Assembly (NCBI RefSeq): GCF_025567405.1
Contig: NZ_JAOQKJ010000001.1
Coordinates: forward strand, 124,001-188,000
Direction of reading: 5' to 3'
DNA from: Suilimivivens aceti
GTDB taxonomy: Bacteria > Bacillota > Clostridia > Lachnospirales > Lachnospiraceae
DNA length: 64,000 bases
Positions 25,870 through 34,934 of the stretch are shown piece by piece (within the stretch, counting starts at the first letter, position 1; each line of letters starts with the position of its first letter). The notes beneath the pieces were generated by a model. The model was not told the DNA's origin and did no database searches. It saw only the letters and a program-made list of their open reading frames with translations. Both the position numbers and the translations under genes were made by a program.

Positions 25870-27009
25870 TTATAAATACGCATCCAGATCGTATACGGTA
25901 TTGATCTTTCCTGACAGCACGCTGATAAAGACCGGACTCTCACTGAGTACCCGGATTGCAGTCGGTCTGGAATCGTCTACCTCCGATGACTTCAGGATCG
26001 GCTTCATGGAATACAGGGATTCCTTATAAGTATAGGCATATTCCGGTTTCAGATACTTATCTGCCAGATGCGACATATACGGCCATGCGCTGTCCGGCTT
26101 ATGAATACAGGTATTGCAGTTGCCAAGTGCCTCCGGCCTGCATTCCGGTCTGCCATCCTCACTCTCCCTCTGACACTGGAATGTCGGCAGCTCCTCATAG
26201 CTTGTCACATGCGGTGTGAAAGTCACACTGGTCAGTGAATGCAGTCCGGTTTTCCCAAACGGCATGATGGAAAAAAACGGTCCATCCATAACGGTAATAC
26301 CCGTTCCTCTCAACGTATCACCAGGCTCGCACAGAATGATCTCACACAGCTCATACTTTATTTTAAACTTCTCCTGATCAATTCCTTCCGTCTTCTCAAT
26401 GATCTGGTTAACAGATGCATACGTGGCATTCAGTACAAAGGGAGCCTCAAAGCATATATCATCGCACATCCATACCTCGAACACGTCATTTTTCCGGAGG
26501 ATCTTTTTCAGCCTTGCCCCAAAGAGAAACGTTACGTTATTCCTGTCAGAAAGCTGCTCTTCATAATATTTCTGAAGGATCCCGGCATCATAAGTATACT
26601 CCTCTGTCAGGAAGGCTCCATCGCACATTCCTGTCTGAAAATACTTGGAAACCGCTACTTCCTCACACCTGATCCCTGCTGCCCTGCAAAACTCCATGAA
26701 CTGCTCCGCATTCGTCCAGGAAAAACGTCCTGACGTGGCATAGATCTGTTCAAATCTGTCATGAATGCAAAATCCAAAGTCCTCTACAAACCGTCTGAAA
26801 TATCCTGCTGATTTCACTGCTGTCGTAAGGCTTCTTGGATAATGATATCCCATATGCACCCTGGCCTGATTAATATAGGTTGCTCTCTGAAAGGGTGCCC
26901 TGTCATATTCCAGCACCAGCACCTTTTCGCCCTTATCACTGCACCTTTTCGCCGCGTACAGACCATACAGACCGGCTCCGATTATAATTTTGTCATATTT
27001 TCTGTCCAT
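25870..27009 (-). CDS. FAD-dependent oxidoreductase, DAO/glycan-cluster type
   Basis: 379 residues. IIIGAGLYGLYAAKRC at residues 8-23 is the FAD-binding GxGxxG motif; INQARVHMGYHYPRS and the late TAIRVLSESPVFISVLSGKI region resemble D-amino-acid-oxidase-like proteins found in surface-glycan clusters. It has no signal or membrane helix. It lies between a GT-C and a GT2 gene in the operon (gaps 14 and 17 bp), which suggests oxidation of a sugar, or of a lipid-linked or nucleotide-linked intermediate. Exact reaction unknown. Confidence 0.82.
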   Translation of the reverse strand: MDRKYDKIIIGAGLYGLYAAKRCSDKGEKVLVLEYDRAPFQRATYINQARVHMGYHYPRSLTTAVKSAGYFRRFVEDFGFCIHDRFEQIYATSGRFSWTNAEQFMEFCRAAGIRCEEVAVSKYFQTGMCDGAFLTEEYTYDAGILQKYYEEQLSDRNNVTFLFGARLKKILRKNDVFEVWMCDDICFEAPFVLNATYASVNQIIEKTEGIDQEKFKIKYELCEIILCEPGDTLRGTGITVMDGPFFSIMPFGKTGLHSLTSVTFTPHVTSYEELPTFQCQRESEDGRPECRPEALGNCNTCIHKPDSAWPYMSHLADKYLKPEYAYTYKESLYSMKPILKSSEVDDSRPTAIRVLSESPVFISVLSGKINTVYDLDAYL

Positions 27010-27023
27010 GGTGATCCTCTCAC

Positions 27024-28526
27024 TTATGGTATTTCTATTTCATACAGCGTATAGGCTTCTCCCTTCGCTGTATCTGTCATTGTCTCATAGCAGATCCTGC
27101 TGTTTTCTTCTCCCGGTTCGAAGCTGCTGATACAGTTCTGCTCACATTTTAAAATATAAAAGCTTTTCTTATCCGGAAAAGTATCACTGATCCAGTCCAG
27201 CAGATCTGCATATTCGATCCCGCCCTTCTGTTCCTCTGTATAATCTGCAAAGGTTTCGATTTTTCCATTTCCCGCATAATAAAACTGATATTTCTTCCCA
27301 AGATAAGCGATCACTGTGGATGCCTCCGATACATCCGTACTGATGATCAGTGAATCCTCCGGCACATTTTCCCTGATGTAGGAAGCTGCATTTACACCAT
27401 CAGAATATACCCCGGATAAAGCATTCTGAAGGCTTGAGCTTTCCTCTGCACTATTCCATTGTACAAACATCAGTATCGAGATGATGATCAGGAAAATCTC
27501 CGGCAGAATACGTGCAGCTTCTTTTGTGCTTCCTGACTGACCAGCGCTCTCTCCATCCGTTTCCAGAAGGATCCAGAAGCACCAGATCACAGCAAATACT
27601 ATTGCGATATAATGCCAGATATGAAGCTGGTACACCAGCACACTGAACAGTGCCTCAAACAGGAAAGTTCCTGCTGCCACGATCACAGGGAAGAAATTTT
27701 TCTTTTTCACGCCAATCCAGATTCCTGCTGCGAGAAAAAGTAAAATTAACAGCAGATCTGCTGTCTTCCCCACTCCTGTCATTCTGGAGAGAATATGAAG
27801 GGAAAAATTTTTAATTTCAGTCAGCAGTGAAGTAAATCCCAGATCCTGCATCTGATATTCCGGACTGTCTGACACCCCGTGGAATTCATAGATCCACAGC
27901 ATCAGACTGGCAAACGGAATCCATAATCCCTTTGCTGCCTGCATAAACGCATTCTTCTGTTTCTTATGGACACTTTCTGATGCTGCTTCCCACAGCCACA
28001 TCAGGGAGATCAGTCCTGCTGGTGCCAGTGCGATCGTATCTGCCTGTACCAGAAGTCCAAGCAGCAGACCACAGACTACCGGCTTCCGCTTACGATCCTT
28101 ATAAAAAGCTGCCAATACTACCAGAAAAAGGGCGATCAGACAATAATTTCTCGCTACCACAGAATAATAATAGGAAAATACCGGACTGAATAAGCAGCAA
28201 AGCTTCGTCACCGGATAAAACGGTGCCCGGTATACAAATATTCCTGCCGTTATTCCCATGATCACATAGCTGAGTATGCTGATCGTCTGAAAGGGAAGTC
28301 CTGCCTTGGCGAATGGCATCACCAGAAGATACCACAGACAGGGATGCCCCTGAAACCTGATCTGTGCAAACAGTTCCGGAACCGACAGCTCCCTGGCGAT
28401 CAGCCAGACATTGGCTTCATCTCTCCACAGCTCATGCCCTGCCAGCAGGATTCCATTAAAAGCAAGATAGGAAAGCCACAGGATGGTCAATATAATGATA
28501 TCCTTCTTTTGGATCTTTTCCTTCAT
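27024..28526 (-). CDS. GT-C-type membrane glycosyltransferase, first gene of the 18-28 kb operon
   Basis: 500 residues with about ten helices and a short C-terminal extracytoplasmic domain. The first outer loop reads HELWRDEANVWLIAREL followed by QGHPCLWYLLV, a hallmark of a common bacterial GT-C branch with an Asp-Glu pair at the active site. It heads an operon running to 18313. Its ATG overlaps a 4-codon leader frame (ATG at 28537, stop TGA at 28523-28525), and the only good Shine-Dalgarno (AAAGGAG) belongs to that mini-frame, so translation may be coupled. Confidence 0.82.
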   Translation of the reverse strand: MKEKIQKKDIIILTILWLSYLAFNGILLAGHELWRDEANVWLIARELSVPELFAQIRFQGHPCLWYLLVMPFAKAGLPFQTISILSYVIMGITAGIFVYRAPFYPVTKLCCLFSPVFSYYYSVVARNYCLIALFLVVLAAFYKDRKRKPVVCGLLLGLLVQADTIALAPAGLISLMWLWEAASESVHKKQKNAFMQAAKGLWIPFASLMLWIYEFHGVSDSPEYQMQDLGFTSLLTEIKNFSLHILSRMTGVGKTADLLLILLFLAAGIWIGVKKKNFFPVIVAAGTFLFEALFSVLVYQLHIWHYIAIVFAVIWCFWILLETDGESAGQSGSTKEAARILPEIFLIIISILMFVQWNSAEESSSLQNALSGVYSDGVNAASYIRENVPEDSLIISTDVSEASTVIAYLGKKYQFYYAGNGKIETFADYTEEQKGGIEYADLLDWISDTFPDKKSFYILKCEQNCISSFEPGEENSRICYETMTDTAKGEAYTLYEIEIP

Positions 28527-28593
28527 AGGCTGACCATTTTACTCCTTTTCCCTCTTGTCAGCAGCTTCTATCGCCTGCTGCCCCATAATGTTT

Positions 28594-28622
28594 ATGGTAT
28601 CACGATATAAAGGAATGGTCAA
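28594..28622 (-). promoter_or_regulatory. Sigma-A promoter of the nine-gene glycan operon
   Basis: TTGACC (28617-28622) and TACCAT (28594-28599) on the minus strand with exactly 17 bases between them, immediately after the terminator of the preceding gene. Confidence 0.55.
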
Positions 28623-28670
28623 GAAAAGCGCTTCTTGAACGATGCCCATAAAATCGTCAAAAAGCGCTTT
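28622..28670 (-). terminator. Intrinsic terminator after the GDSL lipoprotein gene
   Basis: An imperfect ~19-bp stem with outer arms AAAGCGCTT (28625-28633 and 28662-28670) and inner complementary parts TTGA/TCAA and CGAT/ATCG. On the minus strand the stem is followed by TTTTCTT. Confidence 0.7.
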
Positions 28671-28698
28671 CCAAAAGCAAATATATATACACTATTGC

Positions 28699-29736
28699 TT
28701 AATTATTTTTTGTCTCCTCAATAGACAGGATCATCTCGGAAAGAGCATCCGCATACAGCCTTCTTCCTGCCTCTGTCAGATGCACACCATCCTCCAGATA
28801 TTCTTCTGCCGTATACCCGTCTATGCCAAGATCCAGATAAGCATCAAAGAATTCTGCTCCCTGCTCCTTTGCCACATACTCACAGCTTCCCTTATAGTCA
28901 AAAAGTGTGCCATAGCCTGTATTCAGGGTATTACCATCACCGATAAATTTATCCCCATTATAAAACATGGCATAATTCGGTGCGCAGAGGATTATCGTTG
29001 CATCAGGTGCATATTCACTCAAATTGGACACTGCATATCTGAGTGCACCTACATAGGTTCTGATATCATATCCATTATCCGAATTGCTCATAGGAGTAGC
29101 CCGGAGAAGATCATTCATACCATATTCTATTATAAAATAATCTGTCTTTGAAAAATCCACTTTCCCACTGCTCAAAATTTCCCCTGCCCTTGTGCCATTA
29201 AAAATGTCTGTTGATATATCACCCCTGATCGCTTTTACAATTCCTACAAGGCTTCTGGATGTCCACTGATCACTTTCATATTTTTCATCCAGTTCAATTG
29301 CTGCACAGGTTCCACCAATCGCCAGATTATAGCAGTCTGCATCACAGGCCTCCGATGTCAGATAGGGAATTCCGGTACCATCCCTGCTGTTATCAAAAAT
29401 ACTGTCTCCCATAAATACAATCTGCAGATGGCCGCCTTTACTTTCTGTCTGATCTTCCTCTGAAACCACCTGCTCCTGCTCCGGCTCCTGTGGCATTTCC
29501 TCCGGCACCACATCCGGCGCCGGGAGATCACTCTGTGCTTCAGGTGTCGCTGCAGTCTCCGGTTCTTCCGTTGGCTGCTCCTGCACCAGGGTTTCCCCTG
29601 TCTCCGTAATGATCACATTATCTGCTGCGTTTTCCTGACTCCCACTCTCTGTTTCTTTCCCTGCACAGCCACTGAGCGAAAAGACAAATAACGCTGTGAT
29701 CAGGCCTCCCACAATTATATTTCTCCATTTTTTCAT
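28699..29736 (-). CDS. SGNH/GDSL hydrolase lipoprotein
   Basis: About 345 residues. The signal sequence ends in a lipobox (SLSGC), so the protein should be lipid-anchored outside the membrane. A Glu/Pro/Gln-rich linker of ~75 residues follows. The hydrolase domain has all SGNH blocks: MGDS with serine 112, AIGGT, EYGMND, and DGVHLTEAG with the Asp-His pair. It therefore looks catalytically complete, unlike the protein at 8165. Start 29736 (MKKWRN) has GGAG ten bases upstream. Likely an esterase removing acyl groups from surface glycan, opposing the MBOAT module; this pairing is inference. Confidence 0.9.
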   Translation of the reverse strand: MKKWRNIIVGGLITALFVFSLSGCAGKETESGSQENAADNVIITETGETLVQEQPTEEPETAATPEAQSDLPAPDVVPEEMPQEPEQEQVVSEEDQTESKGGHLQIVFMGDSIFDNSRDGTGIPYLTSEACDADCYNLAIGGTCAAIELDEKYESDQWTSRSLVGIVKAIRGDISTDIFNGTRAGEILSSGKVDFSKTDYFIIEYGMNDLLRATPMSNSDNGYDIRTYVGALRYAVSNLSEYAPDATIILCAPNYAMFYNGDKFIGDGNTLNTGYGTLFDYKGSCEYVAKEQGAEFFDAYLDLGIDGYTAEEYLEDGVHLTEAGRRLYADALSEMILSIEETKNN

Positions 29737-29916
29737 AATTTTCACACTCCTTTGAGATTCCATAACTCTCATCTGCAATCTCATCATAGCACATTCACTA
29801 AAATAGAAAAGAGTTTTCCAAGCGTATTAAGGTTTCCTTCAGAAACTTTAATAAAATCTTAATGAATCGCGTTCTTTCCCTGTGGTTCATCATATACTAT
29901 GCAGTATTTCATAGAT

Positions 29917-30909
29917 TTATGCGTAATACTGCAAAAACCACTCTGCAAATCTGGACAATCCCTCTTCTATAGTTGTGGATGGCTTGAAATCAAAATCCTT
30001 CATCAGCTCACTGACATCCGCATAGGTTTCGTATACATCTCCCGGCTGCATTGGCAGGAATTCCTTCTTTGCTTCCTTTCCCAGACACTTTTCCAATACA
30101 CTGATATAATCCATCAGCTTCTCTGGCTTATGGTTTCCTATATTGTAGATCTTATAAGCTGCACCGTTCTCATCCTGTGCCGGCGGATTGCAGAGAATGT
30201 TCTCCACTCCGGTCACAATATCATCAATATAAGTAAAATCACGCTTCATATCCCCATGATTATAAATCTGGATCGGTTCTCCTGCCATGATCTTCTTCGC
30301 AAATTTAAAATATGCCATATCCGGTCTTCCCATGGGGCCATACACAGTAAAAAAGCGCAGTCCGGTCAACGGTATCCCATATAATTTGCTGTAGGCATAA
30401 GCCATCAGCTCATTGGACTTTTTCGTAGCCGCATACAGGCTCACCGGCTGATCCACCTTATCCTCTGTAGAAAAGGGAACCTTCTTGTTCCCACCATACA
30501 CAGAGCTGGAGGAAGCAAATACCAGATGCTCCACCCCAAAATATCTGCACGCTTCCAGAATTTCAAAAAATCCTACCAGATTGGACTGAATATAAGCATC
30601 CGGGTTGGTAATACTGTATCTGACCCCCGCCTGGGCTGCCAGATTCACCACAATATCAGGATGATAGGCTTCAAATATCCTGTGAACAGCTTCCTTATCC
30701 GCAATATCTCCCTTTTCAAAGGTGTAGCCCTCGTATTCTTTCAGGATCGCCAGCCTGTCTTCTTTCAGCGATACCTCATAATAATCATTCATATTATCAA
30801 GCCCGATGACTCTGGCTCCCTTTTTCAGAAGCTCCCTGGAAAGGGAAAATCCGATAAATCCGGCTCCTCCCGTAATCAGATATGTTTTGTCTGTATCAAG
30901 TGGTTTCAT
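29917..30909 (-). CDS. NAD-dependent epimerase, UDP-glucuronate 4-epimerase-like
   Basis: 330 residues of the extended SDR family. GGAGFIGFSL is the NAD motif, FASSSSVYGG and YAATKKSNE supply the catalytic Ser/Tyr/Lys, and LDNMNDYYEVSLKEDRL is typical of the GalE-like branch making UDP-galacturonate from UDP-glucuronate (LspL/Cap1J type). The AAQAGVRYSI motif supports that branch. It follows the GT-C gene at 12 bp, so it likely supplies its sugar. UDP-galactose 4-epimerase activity is the alternative. Confidence 0.87.
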   Translation of the reverse strand: MKPLDTDKTYLITGGAGFIGFSLSRELLKKGARVIGLDNMNDYYEVSLKEDRLAILKEYEGYTFEKGDIADKEAVHRIFEAYHPDIVVNLAAQAGVRYSITNPDAYIQSNLVGFFEILEACRYFGVEHLVFASSSSVYGGNKKVPFSTEDKVDQPVSLYAATKKSNELMAYAYSKLYGIPLTGLRFFTVYGPMGRPDMAYFKFAKKIMAGEPIQIYNHGDMKRDFTYIDDIVTGVENILCNPPAQDENGAAYKIYNIGNHKPEKLMDYISVLEKCLGKEAKKEFLPMQPGDVYETYADVSELMKDFDFKPSTTIEEGLSRFAEWFLQYYA

Positions 30910-30921
30910 ATATATCCTCCA

Positions 30922-32502
30922 TCATCTGGCAGCCTGTGCCAGTTTTTCTTTTCTTTTTTCTTTTCTCTTCCTGACATTATCAAGAATGTCTGCAAGACCT
31001 GCAGCCGCAAGCGGCAGCATCAATACGAAATATCCAAGCACATACCTGGACTGTGCCTCCCAGATCATATGGAACAGAAAGCCTCCAAAAATATTCAGCA
31101 TAAAATATGCCTTAGGCAGATCCCAGTCCCTTTTTCTGAACACTTCTATGCCAAAATAAGTCCCTGTCAGCAGAAATATCAGAAAATGATATCTATTCAT
31201 AACAAAAAGCAAAATTTCCCTTCCCTCTTCAAACAGAAACCATTTTGCGATCCCTGTCGTTTGCAGAGAATGCCTGGTGCACCACTCATTACTGATCATT
31301 GCCTGAAAATCCGGAGCATTCCACTGAGAAGTAAACTTCTTATAGAAATAATTCAGCGCATATTTCTGCTCATGCAAAAAACGTGACAGTGACTGCTTCA
31401 GGTTTTCCACACAGGCTTTTTCTGTAGCAGTCCTGTCAAATCCATTCTGTCCATATACCGCCCAGTTATAACCATTGTACCATCCGCAGGCATACCCGCC
31501 TTCATCTCCCTCCTGCATACTCATAGCCACCCATGCAAGCTTTGGAATCCCCTCCGGGTATCTGTCAAGTCCTGCTCTCTGTACATAAACACCCTCTATT
31601 GCAGAGTTACACATCACCGGCAGTAAGATCACGGGGAGTATATACAGCAAATGTCTATATTTTCTCTTTTGGAAGCAATTCAGTAAAACAGCAATCACTA
31701 CTGCCACAAGAACAATATTGATATTGGACTTGATCACAATGCCGCATGCCAGCAATACTGCTATCCTGAGCAGATATTTCCCCCCATCCCTTTTCAGATA
31801 GCAGAGCATCTGCCAGATTGCCAGCATTCCAAAAGCCCAGCCGATCAGATCTCCATACACAAAGGTAGAAAACAGAAAAAGCGGCAGCATTCCCATTGAC
31901 AGAACCGACTCCAGCTTCCTGACATTCTCCAGGAAAAGCTCTTTCGTGATCTGATCCAGAGAAAACAGGATGATAGCAACAGCTGCCACATTTATGATCT
32001 GAAAAGCCAGATAATTTTCTACTCCTGCCAGATGATACAGCACTTCAAGAAACGCTGTAAGGCCAATCTGGAACGAATAATTATACAGATATTCTCCCTG
32101 CCTGAATGCATCATAATTTCCCTGCATAAAGCTGACGGCAATTTCACTTACCGTTTCTCCGTCACAAATTGCCGTTCCCCTGACAAGCAGTACGATCACA
32201 AGACTTACTCCCGTTCCAAACAGCAATGCTGTCAGAGATAATTTTCCTGTCCGCTGAAACCATTCCGTTATCGACAGTCTGTATAAGAGAAATAAAACAA
32301 TTCCTGTAACGATCAGCAGAAGGATTGGATCGTCCCATTTATATTTTGCCGTTTCCATGTCCTTATACAGGTCAAAATACGTAGTCCTCAGCAGACTGTT
32401 CACCGCATTAAACAGAACCATGATCCCCAAGGGAATCAGGTAAAATGCTGTCAGAAGCTTTATGATCTTTTTTCTTTTTTCATAATTTGTCGTTTCCGGC
32501 AT
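30922..32502 (-). CDS. Polytopic GT-C-type membrane protein
   Basis: About 526 residues with roughly twelve membrane helices. An outer loop reads TAICDGETVSEIAVSF followed by GEYLYNYSFQIGL, with acidic residues in the place of the GT-C catalytic loop. The C-terminus is a basic tail ending RKRKEKRKEKLAQAAR. I set the start at 32502 (AGGA seven bases upstream); ATG 32532 and GTG 32538 are in-frame alternatives with weaker sites. It is divergent from the GT2 gene at 32700 and forms a two-gene unit with the epimerase. Function as a sugar transferase or polymerase is inferred from fold and neighbours. Confidence 0.78.
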   Translation of the reverse strand: MPETTNYEKRKKIIKLLTAFYLIPLGIMVLFNAVNSLLRTTYFDLYKDMETAKYKWDDPILLLIVTGIVLFLLYRLSITEWFQRTGKLSLTALLFGTGVSLVIVLLVRGTAICDGETVSEIAVSFMQGNYDAFRQGEYLYNYSFQIGLTAFLEVLYHLAGVENYLAFQIINVAAVAIILFSLDQITKELFLENVRKLESVLSMGMLPLFLFSTFVYGDLIGWAFGMLAIWQMLCYLKRDGGKYLLRIAVLLACGIVIKSNINIVLVAVVIAVLLNCFQKRKYRHLLYILPVILLPVMCNSAIEGVYVQRAGLDRYPEGIPKLAWVAMSMQEGDEGGYACGWYNGYNWAVYGQNGFDRTATEKACVENLKQSLSRFLHEQKYALNYFYKKFTSQWNAPDFQAMISNEWCTRHSLQTTGIAKWFLFEEGREILLFVMNRYHFLIFLLTGTYFGIEVFRKRDWDLPKAYFMLNIFGGFLFHMIWEAQSRYVLGYFVLMLPLAAAGLADILDNVRKRKEKRKEKLAQAAR

Positions 32503-32637
32503 ATTTCCATCCTGTCTTTTACTGTCTGTCATTTTCACTCAGACCTGTGCCATTTCACTCTGTATCATACATTCACGATTATAGAGGATTGTTCCTGTTC
32601 TTTCAAGCCTGCCAGCTCCTCTTTCCCAAGGATAACA

Positions 32638-32666
32638 TTGCATTTCTTTTTTTTCTTGCGTATACT
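32638..32666 (+). promoter_or_regulatory. Sigma-A promoter of the GT2 gene
   Basis: TTGCAT (32638-32643) and TATACT (32661-32666) with a 17-base spacer, about 34 bases before the ATG at 32700. Confidence 0.65.
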
Positions 32667-32699
32667 GTTACTGTAGCCAATCAGAAAAAGAGGTATATT

Positions 32700-33632
32700 A
32701 TGAATCCTTCCAATAAAACGCTTTCTGTGATCATTCCTTCTTATAACGAAGAAGCCATGATACAGACAACCTTCCAGACAGTAAAGAAAATCCTTTCTGA
32801 AAGTCAGATTCCATTTGAGATCATTTTTGTAGATGATGGTTCCCGGGACAGAACCTATCAGGAGATCAGCAGGCTCTCAAAAGACAATCCGGAAGTACAG
32901 GGAATCTCGTTTTCCCGGAACTTTGGCAAAGAGTCTGCCATCTTCGCAGGACTTGCAGAAGCAAAAGGGGCATGCTGTGTTATCATGGACTGCGACCTGC
33001 AGCATCCTCCCTGCACGATCATAGAAATGTACCACCTCTGGGAACAGGGCTACGAGGTTGTGGAAGGCGTCAAGACTTCCCGTGGAAAGGAAAGTGCTTT
33101 CCACCATCTCTGTGCCAACGGCTTTTATGCTATCATCAGCAGGCTTACCCATATTGATATGGCAAACGCTTCCGATTTTAAACTTTTGGACAGACAGGCT
33201 GTAGATGCCCTGCTTGCCATGCCAGAGCGTGCTCCCTTTTTCCGAGCCCTTTCTTCCTGGATCGGCTTTTGCAGCATCCAGGTTCCTTTCGAAGTGCAGG
33301 AACGTACAGTCGGAACCTCCAAATGGTCCATGTGGAGCCTTACCAAGTATGCGATCCGGAATATCACTTCCTTTTCCGGTGCACCCATGCAGGCTGTAAC
33401 ACTGCTTGGCTGGATCATGCTGGTGTTTTCCCTTGTACTTGGCATACAGTCACTGTACCGCTATTTCACCGGCACTGCGCAGGAAGGTTTTACTACTGTG
33501 ATCCTCCTGCTTCTGATCATTGGCAGCATATTAATGATCAGCCTTGGCATTATAGGCCACTACATCTCCCGTATTTATGATGAGATCAAACGTCGTCCCA
33601 AGTATATTATCAGCAGACGATGCGGCAAATAA
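32700..33632 (+). CDS. GT2-family polyprenyl-phosphate glycosyltransferase (GtrB/DPM1 type)
   Basis: 310 residues. The GT-A domain reads LSVIIPSYNEE, FVDDGSRDRTY and IMDCDLQHPP (DxD), with SFSRNFGKESAIFAG between them and VQERTVGTSKW towards the end; two C-terminal membrane helices (about 230-255 and 265-290) follow. This is the classic GtrB layout: transfer of a sugar from a nucleotide donor to undecaprenyl phosphate on the cytoplasmic side. The start at 32700 matches the family N-terminus; the open frame extends further upstream without need. It is monocistronic with its own promoter and terminator and could feed several GT-C enzymes in the region. Confidence 0.92.
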   Translation: MNPSNKTLSVIIPSYNEEAMIQTTFQTVKKILSESQIPFEIIFVDDGSRDRTYQEISRLSKDNPEVQGISFSRNFGKESAIFAGLAEAKGACCVIMDCDLQHPPCTIIEMYHLWEQGYEVVEGVKTSRGKESAFHHLCANGFYAIISRLTHIDMANASDFKLLDRQAVDALLAMPERAPFFRALSSWIGFCSIQVPFEVQERTVGTSKWSMWSLTKYAIRNITSFSGAPMQAVTLLGWIMLVFSLVLGIQSLYRYFTGTAQEGFTTVILLLLIIGSILMISLGIIGHYISRIYDEIKRRPKYIISRRCGK

Positions 33633-33647
33633 ATAATCCACCCACTA

Positions 33648-33690
33648 CAAAAAGCGCACCGCATCTGCCAGTGCGCTTATCGCTTCTTTT
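33648..33690. terminator. Bidirectional terminator between convergent genes
   Basis: Stem arms AAAGCGCAC (33651-33659) and GTGCGCTT (33671-33678) with an 11-base loop. The minus strand has TTTTTG directly after the stem, serving the XRE gene; the plus strand has a looser TTCTTTT tract serving the GT2 gene. Confidence 0.7.
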
Positions 33691-33703
33691 CGATCATCCT
33701 TAT

Positions 33704-33934
33704 TTACTCGTAGAGATCGTAAATTGTAACCTTCAGAGCCTCAGCAAGTGCTTTCAGTTCAAAATCCATAACAGCCCTTTCATGACGCTCAATTCTTGAA
33801 ATTGATCCTCTGCAGATATAAACAGCATATGTTTCCAGTCTCTCAGATAATTCCTTCTGACTTAAGTCCTGTTCTACTCTGTATCGTCTTACATTGTCGC
33901 CAACTACATTAAAATTTTGGAGATTTGTATCCAT
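33704..33934 (-). CDS. XRE-family helix-turn-helix regulator
   Basis: A 76-residue DNA-binding protein consisting of little more than a Cro/C1-type HTH: GDNVRRYRVEQDLSQKELSE, then SISRIERHERAV, then LKALAEALKVTIYDLY. The recognition-helix loop contains an insertion (LETYAVYICRGS) compared with the shortest members. ATG at 33934 has GAGGA eight bases upstream, so it is preferred over 33943. It faces an AT-rich intergenic region with a TGTCC/AAGACA dyad at 34020-34036 that could be its operator. Targets unknown. Confidence 0.87.
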   Translation of the reverse strand: MDTNLQNFNVVGDNVRRYRVEQDLSQKELSERLETYAVYICRGSISRIERHERAVMDFELKALAEALKVTIYDLYE

Positions 33935-34433
33935 CTTTTCCATCCTCTGCTTGCTATCCTTTCTTTCCTCATTTGAATAAGTGGATCATTACTATTTTAG
34001 TATATTCTTATGCATAGTGTGTCCTATTTTAAGACATATTTCCAAATTTTTCAAACTGCATTAAACTGTAGAAATAATTTGCAATTATATAAATACCATT
34101 TCCCACTTTTAGGACATTTTTATTTGTTATTTCTGTGCATTATTTGTCAATATGCTGATTTTTATACATTTCTCATAAAACAGTCTTGAATATTCTGTTT
34201 TACGTTGTATAATAAGTGTTGTCAGAAAGACTGATGTTACTTATGAAGGGGAATCGTCTGTTAATCATTTTACATTTCTGCGTGGCATTATCGTCCTATA
34301 GTGTTATTATGAGTAAATATTGTTCAATATTCGTTCTCTTATTTTATTGACTTTTTTCCATGTTTCTTCTATGATATGTATACGTTAATGTTTATGTTAA
34401 CAACATTATTATACAAAAGTAAGGGAAGAAATT
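33935..34433. promoter_or_regulatory. 500-bp AT-rich divergent control region between XRE and BlaI-like genes
   Basis: No gene is visible. It holds a dyad TGTCCTATTTTAAGACA at 34020-34036 with a related half-site AGGACA at 34111-34116. It also has a plus-strand promoter TTGAAT-16-TATAAT (34186-34191, 34208-34213) well upstream of blaI, and the proximal promoter and operator described separately. The distance suggests a long leader or an unannotated small transcript between 34220 and 34350; I see no convincing hairpin set to call it. Confidence 0.5.
34347..34408 (+). promoter_or_regulatory. Proximal promoter and candidate BlaI-type operator
   Basis: TTGACT (34347-34352), 17-base spacer, TATGAT (34370-34375). 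Directly downstream, over the expected start site, lies the inverted repeat TAATGTT-N9-AACATTA (34386-34392 and 34402-34408) with a central GTTAAC. BlaI/MecI repressors bind dyads at this position, so autoregulation by the following gene is likely (inference). Confidence 0.6.
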
Positions 34434-34862
34434 ATGACACTCAGCCGAAATGACAGATACCGTTTAACTAACAGAGAAAGAGATATTTTGGATATTCTTT
34501 GGGAATCCGGAAAATCTATGGTGGCTTCCGAAATCACCTCTATGCGTGATGACTTATCCATTAATACTGTACAGGCTGTTCTGAAAAAGCTTCTTCAGAA
34601 GAAGCTGATCGCAGTGGATGAGATCGTTTATAGTGGAACCGTTCTCAGCAGAAGCTATAAGCCGACCATGACACCTGATCAATTTGAAATTCAGAAATTT
34701 GAGAATGCCTTCAGCAAGGTTTCCGGTAAGCCCTTCTCCCCCTCTTCCTTTGTAGCAACTTTACTCGAAGAGGAAAAAGATACCTCAGATCTCCTGTCAG
34801 AAATTGACAGTCTCGAGCAACTTATCTCTCAGAAAAGAGAGGAGCTTTCCAAGAAAAACTAG
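34434..34862 (+). CDS. BlaI/MecI/CopY-family transcriptional repressor
   Basis: 142 residues. The winged-helix N-terminal domain is typical: LTNRERDILDILWESGKSMVAS.. followed by NTVQAVLKKLLQKKLI and a wing with RSYKPTMT. The C-terminal half should mediate dimerisation and contain the cleavage site used in BlaI. It is followed after 72 bp by a BlaR1-like metalloprotease, the classical pair in which the protease inactivates the repressor on signal. No beta-lactamase or PBP gene is nearby, so the regulon is different from the classical one. Confidence 0.9.
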   Translation: MTLSRNDRYRLTNRERDILDILWESGKSMVASEITSMRDDLSINTVQAVLKKLLQKKLIAVDEIVYSGTVLSRSYKPTMTPDQFEIQKFENAFSKVSGKPFSPSSFVATLLEEEKDTSDLLSEIDSLEQLISQKREELSKKN

Positions 34863-34934
34863 AAAGTTATTTGTCCTGTCCTTTCCTGAAAGGTAAATGA
34901 GAGATCGACCAAACAGGAAAGGATTGACAAGCAT

